Shown: piece after piece, positions 54,328 to 62,495 of the stretch | How positions within the stretch are numbered: the first letter of the stretch is position 1 | How the letters are laid out: every line of letters begins with the position of its first letter | NCBI RefSeq assembly: GCF_001524445.2 | Contig: NZ_CP013418.1 | Coordinates: 2,728,001 to 2,792,000, forward strand | DNA from: Burkholderia savannae | GTDB lineage: Bacteria > Pseudomonadota > Gammaproteobacteria > Burkholderiales > Burkholderiaceae | Reading direction: 5' to 3' | Length of the DNA: 64,000 nt | Position numbers and translations under genes: made by a program | Notes under the pieces: model-generated | Seen by the model: the letters and a program-made list of their open reading frames with translations, nothing else | The model's database searches: none | What the model was told of the DNA's origin: nothing

Positions 54328-55166
54328 GCGCGCGCGAATCGGCGGCCGCTTCGCCGTGGCTGATCGTCCACGCGGCGCGGGATGCGCGCGTACGGCTCTT
54401 CTGCTTTCACTACGCGGGCGCGACCGCGTCGATCTTTCGGACGTGGCCGCGCGGCTTGCCCGACTGGGTCGAAGTGGTCGCGGTGCAACTGCCCGGCCGC
54501 GAGTATCGCCTGGGCGAGCCGCTGATCGAGGACGCCGAGCCGATCGTCGCGGCGCTCGCGGAGGTCGTGCCGCCGCTGCTCGATCTGCCGTACGCGTTCT
54601 TCGGCCACAGCATGGGCGCGCTGATCGCGTTCGACCTCGCACGCCTGCTGCGCGCGCGCGGCTTCGCCAAGCCTTCGCTGTTCGTCGCGTCGGGCCGCAG
54701 CGCGCCGCGTTTTCGCTGGCGGGACGCGGGCATTCAGACGCTGCCCGACGATGCGTTCATCGCCGCGGTGCGCGACTACAACGGCACGCCCGACGCGCTG
54801 ATCGCCGATCCGGCGCTGCGCGACCTCTGGCTGCCCCGGCTGCGGGCGGATCTGACGATCTCCGCGACGTACCGATACGTCGAAGCGCCGCCGCTCGATT
54901 GCCCGCTGCTCGTGCTGCACGGCTCGAACGACGGCCTCGTGAGCGACGCCGGGCTGTCGGGCTGGCTCGCCGAGACGAGCGGAGCCGCGCGCTACGTCGG
55001 TTTTTCGGGCGGCCATTTCTTCATGCACGGCGAAGAAGAGGGCGTGCTCGGCGAAATCGGCCGCGAGCTGGAGCGTGTGCTCGCACGCGAAGCGGCGGGT
55101 GTGCAAAGCGGCATGCGCGGTTCGGCGGCGCGCATGCGTCATTTGACGGAGGAGAGCGGCATATGA
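54324..55166 (+). CDS. Type II thioesterase, second copy
   Basis: 280 residues, start overlapping the aminotransferase stop (ATGA). It has the classical GHSMG (Ser96), LFCFHYAGATASIFRTW and the catalytic His in GGHFFMHGE. It resembles the thioesterase at 51895 throughout, so the pair arose by duplication. One may release the product and the other may edit. A longer C-terminal tail (ARMRHLTEESGI) is specific to this copy. Confidence 0.92.
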   Translation: MSARESAAASPWLIVHAARDARVRLFCFHYAGATASIFRTWPRGLPDWVEVVAVQLPGREYRLGEPLIEDAEPIVAALAEVVPPLLDLPYAFFGHSMGALIAFDLARLLRARGFAKPSLFVASGRSAPRFRWRDAGIQTLPDDAFIAAVRDYNGTPDALIADPALRDLWLPRLRADLTISATYRYVEAPPLDCPLLVLHGSNDGLVSDAGLSGWLAETSGAARYVGFSGGHFFMHGEEEGVLGEIGRELERVLAREAAGVQSGMRGSAARMRHLTEESGI

Positions 55167-56056
55167 AGAACAAATCATCGCGCACGCGCGTGGCGATCCT
55201 CGGGTCGGGCAGCATCGGGCTCGATCTGATGTTCAAAGTGAAGGCATCCGAACAATTCGATCTGAGGTTCGTCGTCGGGCGTAATGCGCAGAGCGACGGA
55301 CTCAAGCTCGCGCGCAGCTGCAACGTCGAGACGTCGAGCGACGGTCTCGACTTCCTGAAGGAGAACGAGGGGGCGTACGACCTCGTGTTCGACGCGACGT
55401 CGGCCGCCGCGCACAAAATCAACAATCGCTTCTTCTCGGACGCGGGCAAGTTCGTGATCGACCTGACGCCCGCGAAGCTCGGCCGCCTGTGCGTGCCGTG
55501 CATCAATCTGGACGACATGGGCGCCGAGCAGAACGTGAACCTCATCACCTGCGGCGGGCAGGCGAGCCTGCCGCTTGCGTACGCACTGAAGCAGGCGGTC
55601 GACGAGATCGAATACCTGGAGGTGGTGTCGGCGATCGCGTCGCGCAGCGCCGGCATCGCGACGCGCGAGAACATCGACGAATACATGACGACGACCGAAT
55701 ACGCGCTCGCGAAATTCAGCGGTGCGAAGAAGACGAAGGCGATCCTCAACATCAATCCCGCCGAGCCCGGCGTGCGGATGCAGACCACGCTCTATGCGTA
55801 CGCGCGCTATCGCGATTTCGATCGGGTGCGTGCGTGCGTCGCCGGCATGGTCGAGAAGGTTCGCGAATACGTGCCCGGCTATCGGCTTGTCGTCGAACCG
55901 CTCGAAAGCCAGGGCAGGATCACGATCGGCCTGACGGTGCGCGGGCGCGGCGACTACCTGCCCGAGTACGCGGGCAATCTGGACATCATCAATTGCGCGG
56001 CGCTCGCGGTCGCCTCGCATCGACATGCAACCGCCAGACAAGGAGCCACACAATGA
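55163..56056 (+). CDS. Acetaldehyde dehydrogenase (acylating), MhpF/DmpF-like
   Basis: 297 residues, start overlapping the thioesterase stop. GSGSIGLDLMFKV (14-26) binds NAD. The catalytic cysteine is in NLITCGGQASLPL (Cys130), as in DmpF. It interconverts acyl-CoA and aldehyde; in catabolic operons it removes acetaldehyde produced by the partner aldolase. No aromatic ring-cleavage genes are nearby. Here it may run in reverse, supplying aldehyde from acyl-CoA for aldol addition. It overlaps the aldolase gene, as the two normally form a channelling complex. Confidence 0.94.
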   Translation: MKNKSSRTRVAILGSGSIGLDLMFKVKASEQFDLRFVVGRNAQSDGLKLARSCNVETSSDGLDFLKENEGAYDLVFDATSAAAHKINNRFFSDAGKFVIDLTPAKLGRLCVPCINLDDMGAEQNVNLITCGGQASLPLAYALKQAVDEIEYLEVVSAIASRSAGIATRENIDEYMTTTEYALAKFSGAKKTKAILNINPAEPGVRMQTTLYAYARYRDFDRVRACVAGMVEKVREYVPGYRLVVEPLESQGRITIGLTVRGRGDYLPEYAGNLDIINCAALAVASHRHATARQGATQ

Positions 56057-57096
56057 TACTGATCAGCGATGCGACCTTGCGCGACGGCAATCACGCGATT
56101 CGCCATCAACTGAGCGCTGCGCAGATTCATGCGTATGCGCGCGCGGCCGACGAGGCCGGCATCGACGTCGTCGAAGTCGGGCACGGCAACGGTCTCGGCG
56201 GTTCGTCGTGCCTGCTCGGACAGACGCCCATCGGCGATCGCCTGATGCTCGAGACCGCGCGCGCCGCGCTGCGCACGAGCCGGCTCGGCGTGCATTTCAT
56301 TCCCGGGCTCGGCAAGGCGGCGGACATCGCGCTCGCGCTCGAGATCGGCGTCGACGTCGTGCGCGTCGCGACGCATTGCACCGAAGCGAACGTGTCCGCG
56401 CGCTTCATCGAGCAGACGCGACACGCGGGCCGCACAGCGTTCGGTGTGCTGATGATGTCGCACATGGCGCCGCCCGACGTGCTGCTCGCGCAAGCGAGGC
56501 TGATGGAGCGTTACGGCGCGCAGGCGGTCGTGCTGATGGACAGCGCCGGCTACTCGACGCCGTCGCTCGTGCGCGCGAAGGTCGAGCGCCTCGTCGACGG
56601 CCTCGATATCGACGTCGGCTTTCATGCGCACAACAATCTCGGGCTCGCGGTCGCGAACAGCCTCGTCGCGCTCGAGGCAGGCGCGCGCATCGTCGATGCC
56701 TGCGTGAAAGGCTTCGGCGCGGGCGCGGGCAACACGCAGCTCGAGACGCTCGTCGCCGCGATGGAACGCGAAGGGCACGGCGCGCGAACGACGTTCGAGC
56801 GCGTGATGACGCTCGCGCGCAGCACCGAGGCTTTCCTGAATCCGAAGACGCCGCACATCCAGCCGGCGAACATCGCGAGCGGCCTGTACGGCCTCTTTTC
56901 CGGCTATGTGCCGCACATCCAGAAGGCGGCGCAGGAGTTCGGCGTCAACGAGTTCGATCTGTACAAGCGGCTCGCGGAACGCAAGCTCGTCGCCGGCCAG
57001 GAGGACATCATCATCGAGGAGGCGAGCCGTCTCGCGCGCGAGCGGGACGTGCAGCGCGCGAGCGACGGCGTGCGGATTCGCGAGCTGTCCGCGTGA
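56053..57096 (+). CDS. 4-hydroxy-2-oxovalerate aldolase-like enzyme (MhpE/DmpG family)
   Basis: 347 residues. The start DATLRDGNHAIRHQ (Arg10, Asp11, His14) matches the DmpG active site, and HAHNN (His191, His193) gives the metal ligands. The C-terminal part (IASGLYGLFSGYVPHIQKAAQEFGVNEFDLYKRLAERKLVAGQEDIII) follows the DmpG layout for contact with the dehydrogenase. It catalyses 4-hydroxy-2-oxovalerate to and from pyruvate plus acetaldehyde. The setting with an aminotransferase and amino-acid-activating enzymes suggests synthesis rather than breakdown. Confidence 0.94.
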   Translation: MILISDATLRDGNHAIRHQLSAAQIHAYARAADEAGIDVVEVGHGNGLGGSSCLLGQTPIGDRLMLETARAALRTSRLGVHFIPGLGKAADIALALEIGVDVVRVATHCTEANVSARFIEQTRHAGRTAFGVLMMSHMAPPDVLLAQARLMERYGAQAVVLMDSAGYSTPSLVRAKVERLVDGLDIDVGFHAHNNLGLAVANSLVALEAGARIVDACVKGFGAGAGNTQLETLVAAMEREGHGARTTFERVMTLARSTEAFLNPKTPHIQPANIASGLYGLFSGYVPHIQKAAQEFGVNEFDLYKRLAERKLVAGQEDIIIEEASRLARERDVQRASDGVRIRELSA

Positions 57097-57135
57097 GCGC
57101 GGACGCATTTCACACGATCGAACGAGGAGGGAATC

Positions 57136-57552
57136 GTGACAGGTTTGAGCGAACGAGGTTTTGGTGCATGGGATCGAGTCGAGCGCGAAGTGCTGACCGA
57201 TCGGATCGAGCGTCAGGTCGTCTCGGGCGACGCGCTGACGCTGGCGAAGCTGTTCCTGAAGAAAGGCGCGTTCGTCGGAACGCATTCGCATCCGAACGAG
57301 CAGTTCACCTACATCCTCGAAGGACGCCTGCTGTTCCGTTACGGCGAGCGCCTCGAGCACGAGGTCGAGGTGGGGCCCGGCGAGATCCTGCATCTTCCGG
57401 CGAACGTGCCGCACAACGCGTTGTGTCTCGAGGACGCGGTCGATCTCGACGTGTTTACGCCGCCGCGGGCCGACTGGCTCGCGCCGGACGGCAATCGCTA
57501 CTTCGCCGGCGCACCGGCCGCGGCTTCGTCCGCGCCGGCGGCCGGCCGATGA
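57136..57552 (+). CDS. Cupin-domain protein
   Basis: 138 residues, GTG start with AGGAGG seven bases upstream. Single cupin domain: metal-binding THSHPNEQFTYILEG (His50, His52, Glu55) and LPANVPHNA (His93). It is a small metal-dependent enzyme or binding protein. In the operon it could carry out a finishing step such as dehalogenation or isomerisation, or sense the product. The Ala/Pro-rich tail is low-complexity. Confidence 0.88.
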   Translation: MTGLSERGFGAWDRVEREVLTDRIERQVVSGDALTLAKLFLKKGAFVGTHSHPNEQFTYILEGRLLFRYGERLEHEVEVGPGEILHLPANVPHNALCLEDAVDLDVFTPPRADWLAPDGNRYFAGAPAAASSAPAAGR

Positions 57553-57589
57553 ACGACCACCATCGAAGCCGACGAACCGAGGAGGCGCC

Positions 57590-58192
57590 GTGCTCATCCA
57601 GGATGCATTGCTCAAGATGTCGTTATACGTGTCGCTCGTGCTGATCGTGCCGGGGCCGACGAACACGCTGCTGCTGTCGTCGGGCCTGAAGGCCGGCCTG
57701 CGCGGCACCTGGCACCTCGTGATCGCGGAGGCGCTGGGCTATGTCGTCGCGATCTCGCTATGGGGGTTCTTCCTGCTGTCGGTGGCGGCGAGCCGGCCCT
57801 GGCTCTTCGGCGCGATCAAGCTGCTGAGCGCCGCGTACATCCTGTGGCTCGCGGTCAAGATGTGGACGAAGAGCCGCGCGCTGCACGAGCTGACCGCGGG
57901 GCCGATCAGTTTCGCGGATCTGTTCGTCGCGACGCTGATGAACCCGAAGGCACTGCTGTTTGCGAGCACGATGTTTCCGCTAGAAGCGTTCCGGTCGCTC
58001 AGCTACTTCGGATGGGCGGTCGTCGTGTTCCTGATCGTGCTCGCGCCGATCGGCGTCGGCTGGTCGAGCCTGGGCGGGCTGCTGACGTCGCAGCGCTCGT
58101 GGGCCGCGCATACGTCGACGTTCATGCGCTGCGCGTCGCTCGTGCTCGCGACGTTTTCTGGATCGCTCGCGTATTCGGTGTTGGGGCGCTGA
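57590..58192 (+). CDS. LysE/RhtB family amino-acid exporter
   Basis: 200 residues, GTG start. LysE/RhtB landmarks: IVPGPTNTLLLSSGLKAGLRG near the N-terminus, LSAAYILWLAVKMW, and ATLMNPKALLFASTMFPL. Six membrane helices are expected. It exports small amino acids and their derivatives. As the last gene of the operon it indicates that the product is a free amino acid or close relative, not a peptide. A strong hairpin follows. Confidence 0.92.
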   Translation: MLIQDALLKMSLYVSLVLIVPGPTNTLLLSSGLKAGLRGTWHLVIAEALGYVVAISLWGFFLLSVAASRPWLFGAIKLLSAAYILWLAVKMWTKSRALHELTAGPISFADLFVATLMNPKALLFASTMFPLEAFRSLSYFGWAVVVFLIVLAPIGVGWSSLGGLLTSQRSWAAHTSTFMRCASLVLATFSGSLAYSVLGR

Positions 58193-58194
58193 AT

Positions 58195-58223
58195 CCGCTC
58201 GCGGGCGGGCGGCCCGCGAGCGG
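58195..58223. terminator. Hairpin between the convergent exporter and LuxR genes
   Basis: A perfect 12-bp stem (58195-58206 and 58212-58223, all GC except one A/T pair) with a 5-bp loop, in the 76-bp gap between converging genes. There is no T-tract, so it is a terminator-like hairpin of uncertain strength. Confidence 0.6.
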
Positions 58224-58268
58224 CCATCGACGATAGGAGAGACGGGCGGGCCGTGCGCCGCGCCCCGT

Positions 58269-59300
58269 TCATTCGGAGATGTAGCCCTCCGCCAGGAAAC
58301 CGAGCTGCTTCGCCTTGTTCGCGCTCGTCTTGATGTGGCTGCTATTCATCTTCTTGTTGATCGACGTGAACAGCTGATAGACCGCATGTTCGTCGAGCTG
58401 TAGTTCCTCGGCGACGTGGCGCGCGTTGCCGCCCCGGCCGACGAGCCGCAACGCGACGAGTTCGCGACGGCTCAGCGACATTTCTCGGGCAAGCATCTGG
58501 CGCTGCGCCGTGACTTTCCATTCGAGCATCTCGGTCGCTAGTCCGCGCAGCGTTCGCCGGTTGCGCCAGATGATTTCTTCGCCTTGCGCGGGCGGCAGCG
58601 ACGAACTGACGTGCAACAAACCGATCGTGTCGTCGTCGCGGCGGTGTGCAGGAAAGAACACGTTGCTGGCCAGGCCGAGCAATTGCGTCTGCTGATTCAG
58701 CCAATGATCGGACGGCAGCGTTGCGAGCGTTGACGCACGCAGCGGGCGCGTGTCGTTGCGTGCATGCGCGATGGCGGGATCGTTCAAATACCAATGGCGA
58801 TGCACATAACGGTGTGCCCAAACGGGCGTTCCGCCGATTAATAATTCATGGTTCTTCAAGTTTCCGGTTTTCTCGTCGATTCTGAAGTAATGGTAAAAAC
58901 AGTTTGTTGCACCACATTCGGCGGCTGTGTTGCGCATTACAGTCAGTAAGCCGCTTTCGCTGACGCATTCAGACGCGAATTCGGGTTGAATCGCCTTGTA
59001 TTCGGTGGATTCCACGGTGTTTTCGGGAACGCCAACTACTGCTCGATATAGACTTTCGAGCTCCACCGAATAAGGATCGTGTTCGATGAACGACGTAACG
59101 GTCGCGCCGTCGAATAAATCCAGACGTTGCACGAACGATGGCTGGCGCGGCGCCGCGTGGTGTCGCTCGAGCAAGTATCCTTGGGCCGCGTCGCCACATA
59201 TCCTGAGCGATATCTGTTTGTCGCCGACAACGCCGTTGCGTTCCTGGGTGACGTCCATTCGCGCGTGTTCGATAGGAAATACGGTGCGATTTCGAGCCAT
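58269..59300 (-). CDS. Orphan LuxR-type regulator (autoinducer-binding and HTH domains)
   Basis: 343 residues from the ATG at 59300-59298, about 100 longer than usual LuxR proteins because of an N-terminal extension; no ribosome site is clear, and a later start is possible. The autoinducer-binding domain (about 100-250) has TPVWAHRYVHRHWYLNDPAI, the W...Y...D arrangement of acyl-homoserine-lactone receptors. The HTH (about 275-335) reads LSRRELVALRLVGRGG...VAEELQLDEHAVYQLF...KKMN. No LuxI is present, so it is an orphan. It converges on the operon and probably controls it. Pseudomallei-group genomes are known to have orphan LuxR proteins. Confidence 0.88.
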   Translation of the reverse strand: MARNRTVFPIEHARMDVTQERNGVVGDKQISLRICGDAAQGYLLERHHAAPRQPSFVQRLDLFDGATVTSFIEHDPYSVELESLYRAVVGVPENTVESTEYKAIQPEFASECVSESGLLTVMRNTAAECGATNCFYHYFRIDEKTGNLKNHELLIGGTPVWAHRYVHRHWYLNDPAIAHARNDTRPLRASTLATLPSDHWLNQQTQLLGLASNVFFPAHRRDDDTIGLLHVSSSLPPAQGEEIIWRNRRTLRGLATEMLEWKVTAQRQMLAREMSLSRRELVALRLVGRGGNARHVAEELQLDEHAVYQLFTSINKKMNSSHIKTSANKAKQLGFLAEGYISE

Positions 59301-60051
59301 ACGCGCCAGGCCGTGCTTCGAGGATTCCGAACTTCATGACGATTCGCCGCGACCTACCGGAGCGCCGAGCTGATGGCGACGGGCGCGACGGGAAATTGCT
59401 CGCGGTGTGCGGGGTCGGAGGCATATGCCGAATTATGTCCTTTAACTTACTGCGACTATAGATTGGTTGGCAATACAAACTTTTAATTACTTGTATCGCT
59501 CTGAATGAGTAATTTGAGATTTGTAAATTTAGTTTTTTGGTGACCAATAAACTCGATGGAAATCGAATCGGAAAATTCCTAGATCACCATTCGATCCGCA
59601 GATGCACATCGAGATTCGACGAGGCGATTCTTCCGGCGATGCGTGCGGTTCCCGTCTCGGCGTGAATGGATGGTTGTGCACTCAATCATCGACGGACGAG
59701 TCCCTATCGTCTCTCTGGCGACACGATCCCCATATGTGCTGGCACGCGACTTCGCCGGCCATGCGTTCCGATGGCGTGAGCTCGAACGGCGTTGGCTGCC
59801 GTCATCGAGATGCGCCAGCGCGATGGATGTCGAGTAACGAGCGGTTCGCAACGTTTGTCTCGCTGGTTGGTTTATGCGAAGCCAGGCGGATATGCCGCCG
59901 ACGGCGCGCCGAATGTCGAGCGCGGCCGGATGGGCCGCGCGTGCGCGCAAGCGCTCGGACGAGGACGCCCGCATCCACCTGGTGGGCGGATGCGGCGGTC
60001 GGAAGAGGCGGGGCGAGGGGTGTTCGGCCGCCGCCGGGTGGTCGAATGTCT
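59301..60051. other. Non-coding interval upstream of luxR
   Basis: 751 bp without a supported gene. Bases 59420-59590 are strongly AT-rich and hold the 24-bp inverted repeat. The rest is GC-rich with only random frames. Confidence 0.6.
59473..59496. promoter_or_regulatory. 24-bp inverted repeat upstream of luxR
   Basis: Perfect 6-bp arms ATACAA and TTGTAT (59473-59478, 59491-59496) with a 12-bp AT-rich spacer, 173 bp from the luxR start. The spacing suits a dimeric regulator. It does not match the classical lux-box. Confidence 0.4.
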
Positions 60052-60906
60052 TTAGTGGTCTGCCTGGTGCTGCGAGCGCCGGCCGCGGACCGCGGAAATC
60101 CACGAACCCGGCGTGATGCCGTAAGTGCTCTTGAAGTGCCGCGACATATGGCTTTGATCGGAGAAGCCCGCGTCGGTGGACGAGGTCGACAGCGATTCGC
60201 CTTCCATCAACAGTTTGCGCACGAGATTGAGCTGCCGTTGAGTGCGAAAGCGGCTCGGGCTCGTGCCGAACAGCGTGCGGAACTGGCGGGCGATTGTCCA
60301 GCGGTCGAGCCCCGAGGCGTGTTCGAGCGCGTCCATCGAGATCGCCGTGTGCGGGCGGGACGCGATGATATCGCGTATGCGCGTCAATTCGGCCACGGCG
60401 AGCGTGCCGGTCTTGGGCGCGCCGCGGTTCGCGGCGGCGGCCGTCAGCAGGTTCGCGACGGCGACGGCGATGTCGAAGCGGGACAGGTTGTCGATTTCCT
60501 CGTCCAGGTTCCAGACGCCGGCTGCGAGTCCTTCGGCGACGGCGGGCGCCTGAACGATCGGTGAGCGGACGAACGGAAGCATGCGTCCGCCAAGGGCTTC
60601 CTGGACGAGCGCGGGGTCAACGTAGACGATCCGGTAGCCGAAGCCTTCGTCGGTTCCCGCGCGGCCGTCGTGCAGTTCGTCCGGGTGAAGGATATGGCAC
60701 TGCCCCGGCAGGCAGTGGTGGGTTTCGCCGAGATAGCGGAAGGTCTGCACGCCCGAGAGCGTGATGCCGATCGCGTACGTGTCGTGACGATGGGGCGTGA
60801 ACGCGTGATCGAGGAAGTGCGCCTCTGCGCGCTCGATGCCCGTGGCGCCGGAGCCGATCCGAATGTGGTTCCTGTCGGGCGCGGTGTCGCGTGCACAATC
60901 GTTCAA
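60052..60906 (-). CDS. AraC family regulator, divergent from a LysE exporter
   Basis: 284 residues if TTG at 60906-60904 is the start; this codon has GGAGG five bases upstream, better than any ATG. The cupin sensor (FTPHRHDTYAIGITLSGVQTFRYLG, CHILHPDELHDG) precedes two HTH motifs (SMDALEHASGLDRWTIARQFRTLFGTSPSRFRTQRQLN and STDAGFSDQSHMSRHFKSTYGITPGSW). AraC members of this type (ArgP-like context) often control the divergent amino-acid exporter, here 61 bp away. Confidence 0.9.
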   Translation of the reverse strand: MNDCARDTAPDRNHIRIGSGATGIERAEAHFLDHAFTPHRHDTYAIGITLSGVQTFRYLGETHHCLPGQCHILHPDELHDGRAGTDEGFGYRIVYVDPALVQEALGGRMLPFVRSPIVQAPAVAEGLAAGVWNLDEEIDNLSRFDIAVAVANLLTAAAANRGAPKTGTLAVAELTRIRDIIASRPHTAISMDALEHASGLDRWTIARQFRTLFGTSPSRFRTQRQLNLVRKLLMEGESLSTSSTDAGFSDQSHMSRHFKSTYGITPGSWISAVRGRRSQHQADH

Positions 60907-60966
60907 GACAGCCTCCGTGGCGCTTCCATAAGCTACCTGTTCAAAAAATGGTGCATTGGAGCCTCG

Positions 60967-61593
60967 ATGGTAAACCAAGTCGATCTAGTTTCGGATATGT
61001 TGCGCTCACTTCTGGCCCTGCTCCTTGCGGCGACCGTGGTGATGGGCAGCCCCGGGCCGTCGACGGTCAGTGCGACGGCGATGGGCGCGTCCTACGGGGT
61101 GCGCAGGTCGCTCAAATATGCTTGGGGCCTCATTGCCGGCACGGTCGCCGTGCTGCTTCTCGTGTCGACGGGCGTGACGGCTTTCGTGATGTCGATGCCG
61201 AACGGCGCGAGGATGCTCAACATCATTTCCGCTGTCTACATTCTCTATCTTGCGTACAAGATTGCGACTGCGCCACCGCTCGACGCGCGCAAAGGAGACG
61301 TCTCGTCTCCCGCGTTCAAGGGCGGCTTCCTTTTGGCCGTCGCCAATCCGAAGGCGTACATCGCGATCGGCGCGGTGTTTGCAGGGACGACGCTCGTTGC
61401 CAGCAACTATGGCCTGGATGCTGCCGCCAAAATTGCCCTGCTGAGCGTGATGATCATCGTTATCCATCTCGGCTGGCTGCTGGCAGGCGTGTCGTTGTCC
61501 CGTTTCCTGCACGATCCGGTTGCGTCCCGCATCATCAATGTTTCCTTGGCGGCGATATTGGTGCTTGTTTCGCTGATTGCGCTATTCGAATGA
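60967..61593 (+). CDS. LysE/RhtB family exporter (second in window)
   Basis: 208 residues from ATG 60967 with GGAG upstream; ATG 60997 is an alternative. Motifs: MGSPGPSTVSATAMGASYGVRRSLKYAWG, ISAVYILYLAYKIATAPP and LLAVANPKAYIAIGAVFAG. Six helices are expected. Probably exports an amino acid under control of the divergent AraC protein. It is only distantly similar to the exporter in the halogenase operon. Confidence 0.92.
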   Translation: MVNQVDLVSDMLRSLLALLLAATVVMGSPGPSTVSATAMGASYGVRRSLKYAWGLIAGTVAVLLLVSTGVTAFVMSMPNGARMLNIISAVYILYLAYKIATAPPLDARKGDVSSPAFKGGFLLAVANPKAYIAIGAVFAGTTLVASNYGLDAAAKIALLSVMIIVIHLGWLLAGVSLSRFLHDPVASRIINVSLAAILVLVSLIALFE

Positions 61594-61833
61594 AGTAATT
61601 GCCTTGGGGGCGTTATCGATTGCGGCTCTTCGTTTTCGTCTCGGCTCGGTTGGAGCGGCCGATTCGGCGTTGGAGCCGATCCGCTGTTCGCCGTCGGCGG
61701 TATGAGATTTGCGCCGTCGGCGCGTGCATTCGATCAGGCGGCCCGTTGGCATCGGAAGGGTGCGGGCGCTATCGCGATGCGATGCCGATGCCCGTCGGCT
61801 TGGGCATCGGTGCGGAGCGTCTTCGGCCGTGCA

Positions 61834-62244
61834 TCAGCGTGCGGCGCGCGGGTGTTTTTCCATTCGTTGCAACGAGATGCCTAGCGTGCGCAACAATTCC
61901 CATCCACCGGTTTTGCTATATGCGACGCCGAATTCTCGCTCGATCAACATGCATACTCGCGCGACCGTCCACTGCGGGCTCGTGAAACCCGCCGCGAGCG
62001 CGCCGTCGTCGAGCATGGCGCGAAGTACCGCGCATTTTGCGGAAGTCAATCGCCTTGGCCGTCCCAGCGGCTTTGCGACATGCAACTCGCGTTGCGCAAG
62101 CCGTCTCGCCCATCTGCACACCGACTGCCGCGACACGACCAGCGTTCGCGCAACGTCGGCCTGAGACATGCCCATCTCGAGCAAGTCGAGACCCTTCATG
62201 CGCCGTTCGGCGACCGACGATCCTCTATCTTGCTTCGTGCCCAT
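61834..62244 (-). pseudogene. IS630-type transposase N-terminal (helix-turn-helix) ORF, element remnant
   Basis: 136 residues. The winged-HTH start (AERRMKGLDLLEMGMSQADVARTLVVSRQSVCRWARRLAQ) and RPRRLTSAKCAVLRAMLDDG...QWTVARVCMLIEREFGVAYSKTGGWELLRTLG match the N-terminal part of IS630-family transposases. The DDE catalytic part is not found downstream (61594-61833 holds nothing similar) and no terminal inverted repeats are seen. It is either a remnant or a reused DNA-binding protein. The frame itself is intact. Confidence 0.75.
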
Positions 62245-62495
62245 ATGCTTTCACCATTTAAAAGTCATCGTTGATGAAATGGAGTACTAAATAATTAAAA
62301 AATCAGTGAAAGGTCGATGAAAATAACATTAGAATGTCGATGAGACAGCTAGTGAAAAAATCCTGCCGAATCCGAGCCGCTGCCATGAAAACATGGCCGT
62401 AATGCCTCGGTGCGAGTGAGATGCACGCCCGCTACGGCGCCCGTGCATGGAAGAGGCGAACGCCCGCGTTGCGGCGGCAAATGGAGAGGGTCAAG

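Noticed and set aside
55163..57096. Aromatic meta-cleavage pathway end (mhpEF/dmpFG)
   Set aside because: No ring-cleavage dioxygenase, hydrolase or hydratase nearby; genes are embedded by overlaps in an NRPS-type operon.
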